From positions 1-33,077 of the forward strand of contig QKEK01000122.1 in assembly GCA_003251775.1 (NCBI GenBank): a stretch of DNA of 33,077 nucleotides, read 5' to 3'. The DNA comes from Clostridia bacterium (GTDB lineage: Bacteria; Bacillota; Clostridia; DSM-8532; SZUA-474). Within the stretch, counting starts at the first letter, position 1, and every line of letters starts with the position of its first letter. The notes under the pieces were generated by a model, which worked only from the letters and a program-made list of their open reading frames with translations, was not told the origin of the DNA and did not search any database. Made by a program: the position numbers and the translations under genes. Shown piece after piece: positions 9,652 to 16,440 of this stretch.

Positions 9652-10053
9652 CTTTAGTAATGCTCTTTTTACTCTTCTTTTGTATAACTAAATAGTTTTT
9701 CTTTTGTAATACTTTTTATCTTTTGTAGTACTTTTTTTTATCTTTTGTAATACTTTCTTTTATCTTTTGTAATACTTTCTTTTATCTTTTGTAATGCTTT
9801 CTTTTATCTTTTGTAATACTTTTTATATTCTTTTTGATTTACTTTATCATCTGTTATGATTTTAAGTCCTTTATAAATAGTATAATTTTTCTTTTGTGTA
9901 TAGATTTTAATTCTTCTTTAGTATTTAGTCTTAAATTTTTCTTTTGTACCTTATCAATTTTTTCCTTTGTAACTTAGTCTTTTTAAGTTTTCTTCTGTAC
10001 TTAGTTTTTTCTCTTTAGTGTTTTGTTTCGTTTCTTTTGTATAATCTTTTGTG
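9652..10053 (-). repeat. Degenerate array of about 22-bp T-rich repeats in the rsmH-ftsL gap
   Basis: The plus strand carries some 17 copies of CTTTTGTA or close variants (CTTTAGTA, CTTCTGTA). In the best part, copies start at 9720, 9742, 9764, 9786, 9808 and 9830, exactly 22 bp apart; elsewhere most are 18-28 bp apart. The unit length is not a multiple of three and the minus strand has frequent TAA, so this is not coding. The transcript of the dcw operon would be A-rich here (TACAAAAG motif). It looks like a decayed minisatellite grown by slippage. Phased A-tracts at about two helical turns could bend the DNA; that is inference. Confidence 0.8.
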
Positions 10054-10059
10054 TATATT

Positions 10060-11001
10060 TTATATTTTTTCAGCCACCCTAAGCTTAGCACTTCGGGCAC
10101 GACTGTTTTTTACAAGCTCATCCTCTGATGGAACAATAGGCTTTCTGGTAATGGTTTTAAGTTCAGGCTTCTTGCCACATACGCATATGGGAAAATGACT
10201 TGGACATTCACACGGCTTTGCTTTCTTATTAAAAAAGTCTTTTACAATCCTATCCTCAAGCGAATGGAAGGTAATTACACAAATCCTTCCACCAACACAG
10301 AGCATTTCCACAATATCCTTTAAAGCCTCTTTCAGCACATTCAATTCTTGATTTACTTCAATTCTTATCGCCTGAAAGGTTCTTTTTGCCGGATGCGGAC
10401 CTTCTCTCCTTGCTCCTGATGGAACTGCCATTTTAATAATATCTACAAGCTGCCAAGTAGTCTCAATTCTGTACTTTTCTCTTTCCTGAACAATAAAATC
10501 AGCAATTCTTAATGCCCATTTTTCCTCACCATATTCCTTGATAACCTTTGCTATCTCATCCTTTGTATAATGGTTAACAACGTATTCTGCATCCAGAGAG
10601 TTTTCATCACTCATACGCATGTCCAGTCTTGCATTCTTATTGTAGCTAAAACCTCTTTCACCTTCATCCAATTGATGGGATGAAACACCTAAATCCAGTA
10701 GCACGCCATTAACAGCTTCTATATTCATTTGTAAAAGTACATTTTTTATATTTCTAAAATTAGTTCTCTTAAGTATAATTTTCCCCTTGCCATCTACTGC
10801 ATTTAACCTATTTCCTGCTGCTTCAATCGCATTACTATCTTGGTCAATCCCTATCAATAACCCCTCGTGGCTTAGTTTTGAAGCTATATGAGCAGAATGT
10901 CCTGCTCCACCAAGTGTTCCATCAACATAAATGCCATTTGGCTTAATATCTAAGTTTTCAATGCACTCGTCTAACATTATTGGTACATGCTTAAATTCCA
11001 T
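10060..11001 (-). CDS. rsmH: 16S rRNA (cytosine-1402-N4)-methyltransferase RsmH (MraW)
   Basis: SAM-dependent methyltransferase that modifies C1402 in the 16S rRNA decoding centre. The protein begins [11 protein letters not shown], with the SAM loop [11 protein letters not shown] at about 27-37, [19 protein letters not shown] in the middle and [12 protein letters not shown] near the end, all family hallmarks. Length (313) is normal. A C-terminal cysteine-rich stretch ([16 protein letters not shown]) is common in Gram-positive RsmH. It follows mraZ by 40 bp and should share the mraZ promoter. Confidence 0.97.
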   Translation of the reverse strand: MEFKHVPIMLDECIENLDIKPNGIYVDGTLGGAGHSAHIASKLSHEGLLIGIDQDSNAIEAAGNRLNAVDGKGKIILKRTNFRNIKNVLLQMNIEAVNGVLLDLGVSSHQLDEGERGFSYNKNARLDMRMSDENSLDAEYVVNHYTKDEIAKVIKEYGEEKWALRIADFIVQEREKYRIETTWQLVDIIKMAVPSGARREGPHPAKRTFQAIRIEVNQELNVLKEALKDIVEMLCVGGRICVITFHSLEDRIVKDFFNKKAKPCECPSHFPICVCGKKPELKTITRKPIVPSEDELVKNSRARSAKLRVAEKI

Positions 11002-11041
11002 TCTTTCACTTCGCCCTTAATCTAACTTACTCTACTTACCA

Positions 11042-11488
11042 TTAAATTCCTAATGCAGCCAAGCATTCATCCATATACTCTTCATCCTCACTGCAATTGT
11101 AAGCCTCCCATTTTGACCTGTCCCAAATCTCTACTTTATCAAGGTTTCCAATAAAATATAGCTCTTTAGTCAACGAAGCAAACTCTCTCAAGTTTTGTGG
11201 AATTAGTATTCTACCTTGCTTATCTAACTCACATGGAGTAGCAGCTGACATAAAAAACCTCTTTGCTGCACGTATCTGTTTGTTGGAATCTGGCAATGAT
11301 TGTAGCTTGTCCCTAAATACCTCCCAAGCTTCCTTTGGGTATATATACAGACAATCGTCGTGGCCCTTGGTTAACATAAAGCTATTACCTAGCCCATCAC
11401 GGTGCTTGGATGGAACAATTACTCTGCCCTTTTCATCCATTGAGTGTTGATATTCACCGTAAAACTCACCACTTGCCAACAACTTCAC
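11042..11488 (-). CDS. mraZ: Transcriptional regulator MraZ
   Basis: DNA-binding protein that usually heads the dcw cluster and represses or tunes its own operon. Two SpoVT/AbrB-like halves are visible: GEYQHSMDEKGRVIVPSKHR near the N-terminus and CELDKQGRILIPQNLR in the second half. It is 148 residues with the GTG at 11488, slightly longer than the usual 140-145. Start choice is uncertain: no ATG is available, and a TTG at 11479 with GGGGTG six bases upstream is as good as the GTG. The first codons overlap one of the AAGTGG boxes described separately. Confidence 0.95.
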   Translation of the reverse strand: MKLLASGEFYGEYQHSMDEKGRVIVPSKHRDGLGNSFMLTKGHDDCLYIYPKEAWEVFRDKLQSLPDSNKQIRAAKRFFMSAATPCELDKQGRILIPQNLREFASLTKELYFIGNLDKVEIWDRSKWEAYNCSEDEEYMDECLAALGI

Positions 11489-11536
11489 CCCACTTTGCTA
11501 CAATTTTAAACCACTTCTCCCCACTTCCCTCCACTT
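11469..11536 (-). promoter_or_regulatory. Phased AAGTGG boxes, probable MraZ operator
   Basis: The minus strand has five identical AAGTGG hexamers whose plus-strand complements CCACTT start at 11469, 11490, 11511, 11521 and 11531, that is at steps of 21, 21, 10 and 10 bp. All therefore face nearly the same side of the helix. The three at 10-bp spacing sit just downstream of the -10 box. MraZ proteins are known to bind short G-rich direct repeats at about 10-bp spacing before mraZ (TGGGN in E. coli, AAAGTG-type in mycoplasmas). The two distal boxes lie in and next to the mraZ start. Confidence 0.8.
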
Positions 11537-11542
11537 AGTACT

Positions 11543-11571
11543 ATTTTATAGTAAAACATAATATAAATCAA
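11543..11571 (-). promoter_or_regulatory. Promoter of mraZ and the dcw cluster
   Basis: TTGATT (11566-11571) and TAAAAT (11543-11548) are 17 bp apart on the minus strand. Transcription would start near 11536, right at the first MraZ box, which fits repression by bound MraZ. Confidence 0.6.
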
Positions 11572-11600
11572 GTGATTTTGAGACGCTTTTTGGCTTATAT

Positions 11601-11629
11601 AACAAAGGATAGAGTCCTTCTCTATCCTT
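11601..11629 (-). terminator. Terminator after ytfJ
   Basis: AAGGATAGAG (11605-11614) and CTCTATCCTT (11620-11629) form a perfect 10-bp stem with a 5-base loop. On the minus strand it is followed by TTGTTATA, a short U-rich tail. It separates ytfJ from the mraZ promoter. Confidence 0.65.
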
Positions 11630-11678
11630 ATTTCAAAGAGCTTTATCTATCTATATTGTATATACTTTTCATGTGTGC

Positions 11679-11692
11679 CACAATATATTGTG
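11679..11692. promoter_or_regulatory. 14-bp perfect palindrome
   Basis: CACAATATATTGTG reads the same on both strands and lies between the ytfJ stop and its terminator. It is the size of a dimer operator but no promoter is clear beside it; AT-rich sequence can give this by chance. Confidence 0.25.
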
Positions 11693-11779
11693 ATATTGTT
11701 AAAGATACATGGCAATTTATTAGAAACGTCGAGCTTTTTTGTAACACAAACTTAATATTTATTATATTTTCTTATTATT

Positions 11780-12301
11780 TTAAAATAATGGTTCGTTTTC
11801 TGTTTTTTTGCTCATTTCTTTATCTACAGCTTCCCTATCTCGCTCCTTTTCCCTATCTCGCTCCTTTTCCTTTTCCCTATCATTCTCTTTTTTCTCATTA
11901 CCCTTATCCTTATTCCTACCAAGAACATGTCCCAGCTTCTCAACAAAAGCAGGCAAGAAGTCAGTCAGCTTATCAAAGGATGTATTAATATTAACTGGAA
12001 GTAGCTTGACATGATTAGGTCCTACTACCAAAAACGCCATAGGTGTTATACTAACCCCACCGCCACTGCCTCCTGCAAAAGGAAATTGGCTGTTTTCATC
12101 GTTATCATCTTTACTATTACCTTTAACCTTACTATTATACTCTCCTCCACCTGAAGCAAAACCAAATGTAACCTTAGAAACAGGTATAATAACTGTACCT
12201 TCTGGAGATTGAACAGCTTCCCCCACAATTGTATTAACATCTACCATTTCCTTTAGGTTTTCCATCGCAGTCTTCATTAAGCCTTCAATTGGATTACTCA
12301 T
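11780..12301 (-). CDS. ytfJ: Sporulation protein YtfJ (GerW family)
   Basis: Small cytoplasmic or forespore protein of the GerW/YtfJ family, made in sporulation in B. subtilis and linked to germination. The core has NPIEGLMKTAMENLKEMVD at the N-terminus, VIIPVSKVTFGFASGGGE in the middle and the glycine-rich GGSGGGVSITPMAFLVV motif, all typical. The last 45 or so residues are highly charged low-complexity sequence with KERDRE repeats, longer than usual for the family. GGGAGG lies eight bases before the ATG. It stands 171 bp after scpB behind a probable terminator, so it likely has its own (sporulation) promoter, which I could not identify. Confidence 0.93.
   Translation of the reverse strand: MSNPIEGLMKTAMENLKEMVDVNTIVGEAVQSPEGTVIIPVSKVTFGFASGGGEYNSKVKGNSKDDNDENSQFPFAGGSGGGVSITPMAFLVVGPNHVKLLPVNINTSFDKLTDFLPAFVEKLGHVLGRNKDKGNEKKENDREKEKERDREKERDREAVDKEMSKKTENEPLF
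11833..11868 (-). repeat. Two tandem 18-bp repeats in the ytfJ tail
   Basis: Two exact 18-bp copies (11833-11850, 11851-11868; plus strand starts CCCTATCTCGCTCC) encode KERDRE twice in frame. Related partial copies flank them. The tail length probably varies by slippage without breaking the frame. Confidence 0.75.
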
Positions 12302-12327
12302 ATATTATCCCTCCCGATATAAGTCCA

Positions 12328-12355
12328 TAAAAAAATGTATACATGCGTATACATT
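12328..12355 (-). terminator. Probable terminator between scpB and ytfJ
   Basis: AATGTATAC (12334-12342) and GTATACATT (12347-12355) make a perfect 9-bp stem with a 4-base loop, followed on the minus strand by seven T. The stem is AT-rich, so it may be weak or may be an operator instead. Confidence 0.5.
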
Positions 12356-12472
12356 AAAATATTTCTCTTCATAATATTAACAAATTAACGAAATAATATA
12401 CTTTAAGATCTTTAATTATTTTAGAACATAGCCTCATATACCTCCTGTATAATCTTCCAAGATTCAAATCAG

Positions 12473-13021
12473 TTAATCAACAGGTAACTCTGCCACTACC
12501 GACTCTATTTCATTCATTTCTAACATAGGCAAATCCTTTATACTTCTAAAACCAAAGCTACGCAAAAACTCCTCAGTAGTTCCATAAAGCTTCGGCTTAC
12601 CTGGTACATCAGAACGTCCAGCTTCCATTATCAGGTTTTTTTCAAGTAGCTTCAAAAGCACTCCATCTGGATTGACCCCACGAATTTTTTCAATCTCAGC
12701 TCTGGTTACTGGTTGCTTATATGCAATTATCGCAAGAGTCTCTAAAGCAGGCTGAGAAAGCCCTTGTTTTTTCCTACTTGTATATAGCATGGAAATATAC
12801 TGACCATATTCTTTTTTTGTACATAGCTGGTAGCTCCCATCAAGCTCTCTTATCATCAACCCCCTTGAAGCCTTATTATATGATATTGACATGTTATCAA
12901 TAATCAGCTTAAGGGTTTTTTTATCTATCTCAGTTACCACAGAAAGCTTTTCCAATGAAACACTATCACCAGAAGCAAACAATACAGCTTCTACAATACC
13001 TTCAATAACCTTTAAATCCAC
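12473..13021 (-). CDS. scpB: Segregation and condensation protein ScpB
   Basis: Winged-helix kleisin partner of the Smc-ScpA complex that compacts and segregates the nucleoid. IEGIVEAVLFASGDSVSLEKL at the N-terminus, the QPALETLAIIAYKQPVTRAEIE helix in the middle and GRSDVPGKPKLYGTTEEFLR near the end are family features. Length 182 is usual. It starts with GTG, whose first base is the last base of the scpA stop (TAGTG), so translation is coupled to scpA. Confidence 0.97.
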   Translation of the reverse strand: MDLKVIEGIVEAVLFASGDSVSLEKLSVVTEIDKKTLKLIIDNMSISYNKASRGLMIRELDGSYQLCTKKEYGQYISMLYTSRKKQGLSQPALETLAIIAYKQPVTRAEIEKIRGVNPDGVLLKLLEKNLIMEAGRSDVPGKPKLYGTTEEFLRSFGFRSIKDLPMLEMNEIESVVAELPVD

Positions 13022-13818
13022 TATACCACTTCTTCCTTGTAATCATTCTGCTCTTCAAATTCAAGTGTAAAATCACCTGCTGTTTTTATTAATATTTCAT
13101 CAAAGGCATTTTCCTGCTCTATATATGCCTTTTTTAGCTTAACTAGCTCAAGCATACCCAAAAAGCCTGTAGCTATTTCAAGCCTTGAGTTAGCCTTTAG
13201 ATTAAATACCTCACTAAAGTATACCTTTGCTTTTATCTTCAGCATGTTTAATATATCCTTCATTTTCGCCTTTAACGAGACCTTTTCATGCTCAATAATC
13301 TTATTCATCTTTTGACTAGGGTCATTCATCTTTTCCTTAAACTCACTTAACACATTAATATAGCTTTCCTTTAGCTTAATAGGACACAAATCCAACAGAA
13401 CCTCTTCAGGCTCATCAAGCTGGACAGGTTCAGGTAGCTTGTAAAATACCCCAACCCATTCCTCTTCCCTATTTTTCAAGCTTCCAGCAAATTCCTTAAA
13501 CTTTCTGTACTCAACTAACCTCAATATAAGCTGCTCTCTGGGATCCATCTCCTCTTCCTGCTTTTCATTTTCCTTAGGTAAAAGCAATCTAGATTTAATA
13601 TGAAGCAATGTTGACGCTACTAGTAGAAACTCACTTGCTATCTCCAAGTCCAATTCCTGCATAGCAAAAAGATAATCCATATATTGATCAGTTATTTCAT
13701 TGATTTGAATATCATAAATCTCCATCTTATTCTTCTCAATTAAATAAAACAATAAATCAAACGGACCCTCAAAATTTTGTAGTTTTAATATACAGCCATC
13801 AGCTAAAACACTCTTCAT
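13021..13818 (-). CDS. scpA: Segregation and condensation protein ScpA
   Basis: Kleisin subunit of the bacterial condensin, bridging Smc heads and binding ScpB. The N-terminus carries LQNFEGPFDLLFYLIEKNK and ASEFLLVASTLLHIKSRLLLP, the family signature; the C-terminal winged helix ends with FLGMLELVKLKK. Length 265 is typical. It follows trpS by 23 bp and overlaps scpB by one base. Confidence 0.97.
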   Translation of the reverse strand: MKSVLADGCILKLQNFEGPFDLLFYLIEKNKMEIYDIQINEITDQYMDYLFAMQELDLEIASEFLLVASTLLHIKSRLLLPKENEKQEEEMDPREQLILRLVEYRKFKEFAGSLKNREEEWVGVFYKLPEPVQLDEPEEVLLDLCPIKLKESYINVLSEFKEKMNDPSQKMNKIIEHEKVSLKAKMKDILNMLKIKAKVYFSEVFNLKANSRLEIATGFLGMLELVKLKKAYIEQENAFDEILIKTAGDFTLEFEEQNDYKEEVV

Positions 13819-13841
13819 ACCTTATCACCTAATACTTATCT

Positions 13842-14834
13842 CTACTCCCAGTCTATTTTCATCGCCCTTTTGACCTCAGCTAAGGTCTTCTCTGCAATTT
13901 CATTAGCTTTTTTATTACCCTCAGTAATAACCTCCCTGATGTATTCTGGTTTATTCACTAGGCTTTGCCTTCTCTCATAGATAGGCTCCATATAAGCAGT
14001 AACCTTTTCATTCAGGAGCTTTTTACACTGAACACACCCAATACATCCACCTCTGCACTGTTGCTCTATATCACATACCGTAGTCTCATTGAACACCTTG
14101 TGAAACGCAAACACAGAACATACCTCAGGATTACCAGGGTCATCCTTTTTTATTCTAGCAGGGTCGGTTATCATTGTCTTTACCTTCTTTGCAATCTCAT
14201 CTGGGCTATCGGATAAAGCTACAGTATTGCCGTAGCTTTTACTCATTTTTCTTCCGTCTAAACCAGGTAATACCTTTGCCTTGGTTAACAAGGACTGTGG
14301 TTCTGGAAATATTTCTTCATATATAAAATTAAAGCGTCTGGCAATTTCTCTTGTCAATTCAACATGTGGAACTTGATCCTCTCCCACGGGCACAGTATTT
14401 GCTTTGTATATCAAAATGTCAGCAGCCTGTAAGCAGGGATACCCTAAAAATCCATAAGTTGCAATATTCTTGTCCTTCATTTGTGTAAGCTGATCCTTGT
14501 AAGTCGGACATCTTGTAAGCCATGATAACGGTGTTGTCATTGAAAAAAGTAGGTGTAGCTCGGCATGAGCCCTTACGCTTGACTGTAAAAACATAATACA
14601 CTTATTAGGGTCTAAGCCTGCACTTAACCAATCTATAACTAAATCATTAATATTGCTCTTAATTTGAGATGTATCTTCATATCCAGTAGTCAAAGCGTGC
14701 CAATCTGCTACGAAAAAATAGCATTCATATTCATCCTGTAATTTAACCCAGTTCTCTAAAGCTCCAAAATAATTTCCTAAATGCAACGCTCCAGTGGGTC
14801 TCATCCCACTTAGTATTATACCTTTTTTACCCAT
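13842..14834 (-). CDS. trpS: Tryptophanyl-tRNA synthetase with a probable Fe-S cysteine motif
   Basis: Class I aminoacyl-tRNA synthetase charging tRNA-Trp. PTGALHLGNY (about 13-22) is the HIGH-type motif and GRKMSKS (194-200) the KMSKS loop. Length 330 is normal. The part after KMSKS has six cysteines: EVC, then TVC, then CRGGCIGCVQC. Four of them fit C-x20-C-x6-C-x2-C, close to the C-x22-C-x6-C-x2-C [4Fe-4S] motif known in Thermotoga maritima TrpRS. Cluster binding here is inferred. The gene has its own promoter and a leader of about 145 bases with hairpins, and leads into scpA-scpB. Confidence 0.97.
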   Translation of the reverse strand: MGKKGIILSGMRPTGALHLGNYFGALENWVKLQDEYECYFFVADWHALTTGYEDTSQIKSNINDLVIDWLSAGLDPNKCIMFLQSSVRAHAELHLLFSMTTPLSWLTRCPTYKDQLTQMKDKNIATYGFLGYPCLQAADILIYKANTVPVGEDQVPHVELTREIARRFNFIYEEIFPEPQSLLTKAKVLPGLDGRKMSKSYGNTVALSDSPDEIAKKVKTMITDPARIKKDDPGNPEVCSVFAFHKVFNETTVCDIEQQCRGGCIGCVQCKKLLNEKVTAYMEPIYERRQSLVNKPEYIREVITEGNKKANEIAEKTLAEVKRAMKIDWE

Positions 14835-14896
14835 TTACTTCACTCCCTAAATGTACTCCGAGCCTTCTGCGATGTTTCGCTATGCACGCAAGCTTA

Positions 14897-14956
14897 TTGT
14901 TGTGTAAACAACAAGGTTCTTAAGTTGTCAGCTATCTATGATACCGTCGACAACTT
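14897..14956 (-). promoter_or_regulatory. Hairpins in the trpS leader
   Basis: On the trpS transcript an AAGTTGTC/GACAACTT stem (14949-14956 with 14922-14929; 8 bp, loop 19) is followed by TTGTTGT/ACAACAA (7 bp, loop 4, 14897-14914) and a small GCGA/TCGC hairpin nearer the gene. No U-tract follows and there is no T-box antiterminator motif (TGGNACCGCG type). It may stabilise or regulate the mRNA in some other way. Confidence 0.5.
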
Positions 14957-14987
14957 AGGGTTCTTATTTTGTCTAGTTTTCATAGTA

Positions 14988-15016
14988 ATTTTATCATTAA
15001 GAATGAGTCTTGTCCA
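14988..15016 (-). promoter_or_regulatory. Promoter of trpS-scpA-scpB
   Basis: TGGACA (15011-15016) and TAAAAT (14988-14993) are 17 bp apart, each one mismatch from the sigma-A consensus. The start would be near 14981, giving a leader of about 145 bases. Confidence 0.65.
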
Positions 15017-15133
15017 CAGTCATTTGTTTAAATCGGATTAAACCATTTTCAAACCCTTCTTACAATAATGTCGTCAAATAATTCATAGCATGTATTTTGT
15101 CGAATCGTGCAGTTTATTTTTCCATTTATGTAA

Positions 15134-15163
15134 TTGACGTTATATAGTGTAATATGATAACAT
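15134..15163 (+). promoter_or_regulatory. Possible promoter for the lipoprotein gene
   Basis: TTGACG (15134-15139) and TAACAT (15158-15163) are 18 bp apart. It lies at the upstream border of the amidase-like remnant, some 175 bp before the lipoprotein start. Confidence 0.35.
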
Positions 15164-15338
15164 TAATAGTGATTGGGGTTTTAAAATAGATAGAGTTGAT
15201 TATAGGTATTTTTATACCGCCGAGAGTGACTGTATAAATTTCGTGAGTCAGTGTATATGGGCAGGTTACGGCGGGTATGTAGCAGCTAATTTCTCAGAGG
15301 AATTTACTGTTAATAAAAATATATTGAGGGAGGCATAT
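15156..15338 (+). pseudogene. In-frame remnant of an Amidase_6-type gene
   Basis: The frame of the lipoprotein is open upstream of its start from 15153 and encodes about 60 residues including DYRYFYTAESDCINFVSQC (about 15201-15257) and then IWAGYGGYV. DC-x-NFVSQC followed by an AG(G/Y)-type turn is the signature of the Amidase_6 family (putative cell-wall amidases), normally DCTNFVSQCL with AGG. The rest of such an enzyme, about 100 residues, is absent and the reading runs straight into the ribosome site and signal peptide of the lipoprotein gene. I read it as a truncated gene end left by a deletion, now acting as leader DNA. No ATG/GTG start lies before the motif. Confidence 0.6.
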
Positions 15339-16001
15339 ATGAACAGAATATTTCACATATTAGTTATTTGTACATTATTAAGTTTATGTGCTTGTAGTAA
15401 TTTGAATAAAAAAACAAGTGATAGTACTGATACAAAAACAAGCATTATTGAAAAAAGAATAGAAAATCAAGATAACAACTTAAATGAAATATTAAAGCAA
15501 ACAATTCTGAATTCACGGGTAATCATGAACTCTCAAAATGACATATTGAAAATCAAGCAATTTAGTACAGGGTATTTAGTTTTAATGCTACATAGTGGTG
15601 ATGGAAGCGGAATAACTCTTAATTATTTAGAAAACATAGATAATGATTCGTATAAAATAAAAGGATTTTCCTCTGGTGAACTCGCCATTAGCATGGGGTT
15701 TGGTGTTAATAGATTAGTGCTTGAGAATAGTACCATATTCTTTTGTAATTTGAATGAATCGACTTGGGTACCAGAAAATGATACCCGAAATGAAACAAAT
15801 TATGAAAAAATGATATTTGAATTTGATAACGGTGATAAAATGACTGAAAATGTCAAGAATGATAAAGGTTATATTGTGATAGTAAATAATAAGGTAAATA
15901 TAAAAAGCATTAAGCTATATAATGAAGATAATGATTTAGTAAACACTTATGAAGATATTGGCAAGACAAATGAATCAGAATTTATTAAAGAACTCAAGTA
16001 A
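15339..16001 (+). CDS. Lipoprotein of unknown function
   Basis: A 220-residue protein with a lipoprotein signal peptide: MNRIFHILVICTLLSLCAC, lipobox LCAC, with the last cysteine as the likely lipidation site. GGGAGG six bases before the ATG at 15339 fixes this start although the frame is open further back. After a polar linker with TDTK/NKK repeats the mature domain has alternating hydrophobic and polar stretches (YLVLMLHSGDGSGITLNYL, YKIKGFSSGELAISMGFG) that suggest a beta-rich extracytoplasmic fold. I recognise no family. It is monocistronic and followed by a structured spacer. Confidence 0.75.
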   Translation: MNRIFHILVICTLLSLCACSNLNKKTSDSTDTKTSIIEKRIENQDNNLNEILKQTILNSRVIMNSQNDILKIKQFSTGYLVLMLHSGDGSGITLNYLENIDNDSYKIKGFSSGELAISMGFGVNRLVLENSTIFFCNLNESTWVPENDTRNETNYEKMIFEFDNGDKMTENVKNDKGYIVIVNNKVNIKSIKLYNEDNDLVNTYEDIGKTNESEFIKELK

Positions 16002-16023
16002 ATTAAGATGAACATTACAGATT

Positions 16024-16114
16024 CTAATTATTAGTTATCCAAGAGGGCTTATCTTGGCTCACATGTCTAAATGTTAGAGAGCTTGTGAACAAGCTTGTCC
16101 TCTTGGACAATTAG
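16024..16114. other. Large nested inverted repeat between convergent genes
   Basis: TCCAAGAGG (16038-16046) and CCTCTTGGA (16099-16107) are a perfect 9-bp pair. Inside lie AGCTTGT/ACAAGCT (16080-16095) and ACAT/ATGT (16061-16074). Outside, CTAATT (16024-16029) pairs with AATTAG (16109-16114). The whole would fold as a branched RNA of about 90 bases. It sits between the lipoprotein stop and the end of the small minus-strand ORFs. It may be a two-way terminator, a small RNA or a miniature repeat; no long T-tract is present. Confidence 0.55.
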
Positions 16115-16150
16115 GAATTAAAACTTTGTCTGTGAAATGCCTTAACCTCC

Positions 16151-16285
16151 TTATTTTCCAGTTGGCTTTATAGATTTTCTTTTAGCATTTCTATTCTTGT
16201 TATGATTCTCTTCAGTTAAAGGCGTTTGCCAGTTTGCTTTCTCCATTCTGTCCTTCTTGTTATCAGGTTGACTATCCTTTGGCAT
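16151..16285 (-). CDS. 44-residue basic hydrophilic small protein
   Basis: The ORF encodes MPKDSQPDNKK, then ANWQTPLTEENHNKNRNAKR and a tail ending in SIKPTGK. It is rich in Lys, Asn and Glu, with no membrane segment, and its make-up recalls minor small acid-soluble spore proteins; no family was identified with confidence. GGAAG is very close to the ATG, so the start is not firm; a second Met (MEKANW) is possible. It is the last of three small ORFs in a row, 18 bp after the preceding one. Confidence 0.5.
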   Translation of the reverse strand: MPKDSQPDNKKDRMEKANWQTPLTEENHNKNRNAKRKSIKPTGK

Positions 16286-16303
16286 GTCTTCCACAACCTT
16301 TCT

Positions 16304-16414
16304 TTAAATACTTTTAGTGTTGTTACAAACTAACTCTCCCATACCTGTGGTACAAACAACCACCGCAAGGGTTTCCAAAACATTTTGTCTTGGCGATTTT
16401 AAAACAATCAGCAT
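16304..16414 (-). CDS. Possible 36-residue peptide with two cysteines
   Basis: ATG at 16414 opens 36 codons with a sensible codon mix: MLIVLKSPRQNVLETLAVV, then a hydrophobic and cysteine-containing part (VVCTTGMGELVCNN) and a short tail. A basic start and a valine-rich core with two Cys nine residues apart are seen. The weak points are an in-frame stop just upstream and no good ribosome site close to the ATG (the nearest AGAGGTGG is about 16 bases away). Other frames here also read long, so it may instead be conserved RNA. Confidence 0.3.
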   Translation of the reverse strand: MLIVLKSPRQNVLETLAVVVCTTGMGELVCNNTKSI

Positions 16415-16440
16415 GTGGTACTAAGATGCACCACCTCTCA

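Noticed and set aside
9652-10053. CRISPR array
   Set aside because: Units are degenerate, T-rich, about 22 bp with no unique spacers of constant size, and no cas genes are present.
11572-11988. Plus-strand 138-codon ORF opposite the ytfJ tail
   Set aside because: Its second half is the antisense of the KERDRE repeats and the first half is AT-rich leader and terminator DNA; no ribosome site.
14835-15016. T-box riboswitch before trpS
   Set aside because: The leader is too short and the antiterminator consensus (TGGNACCGCG type) is absent.
15160-15338. Riboswitch in the lipoprotein leader
   Set aside because: The G-rich stretch that first looked structured reads in frame as an Amidase_6 motif, a simpler explanation.
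15243-15338. Extended N-terminus of the lipoprotein
   Set aside because: GGGAGG directly before the ATG at 15339 and the signal peptide that begins there fix the later start.
16304-16414. RiPP or bacteriocin precursor
   Set aside because: The cysteine-containing short peptide has no modification enzyme, protease or dedicated exporter next to it, so the label is not supported.
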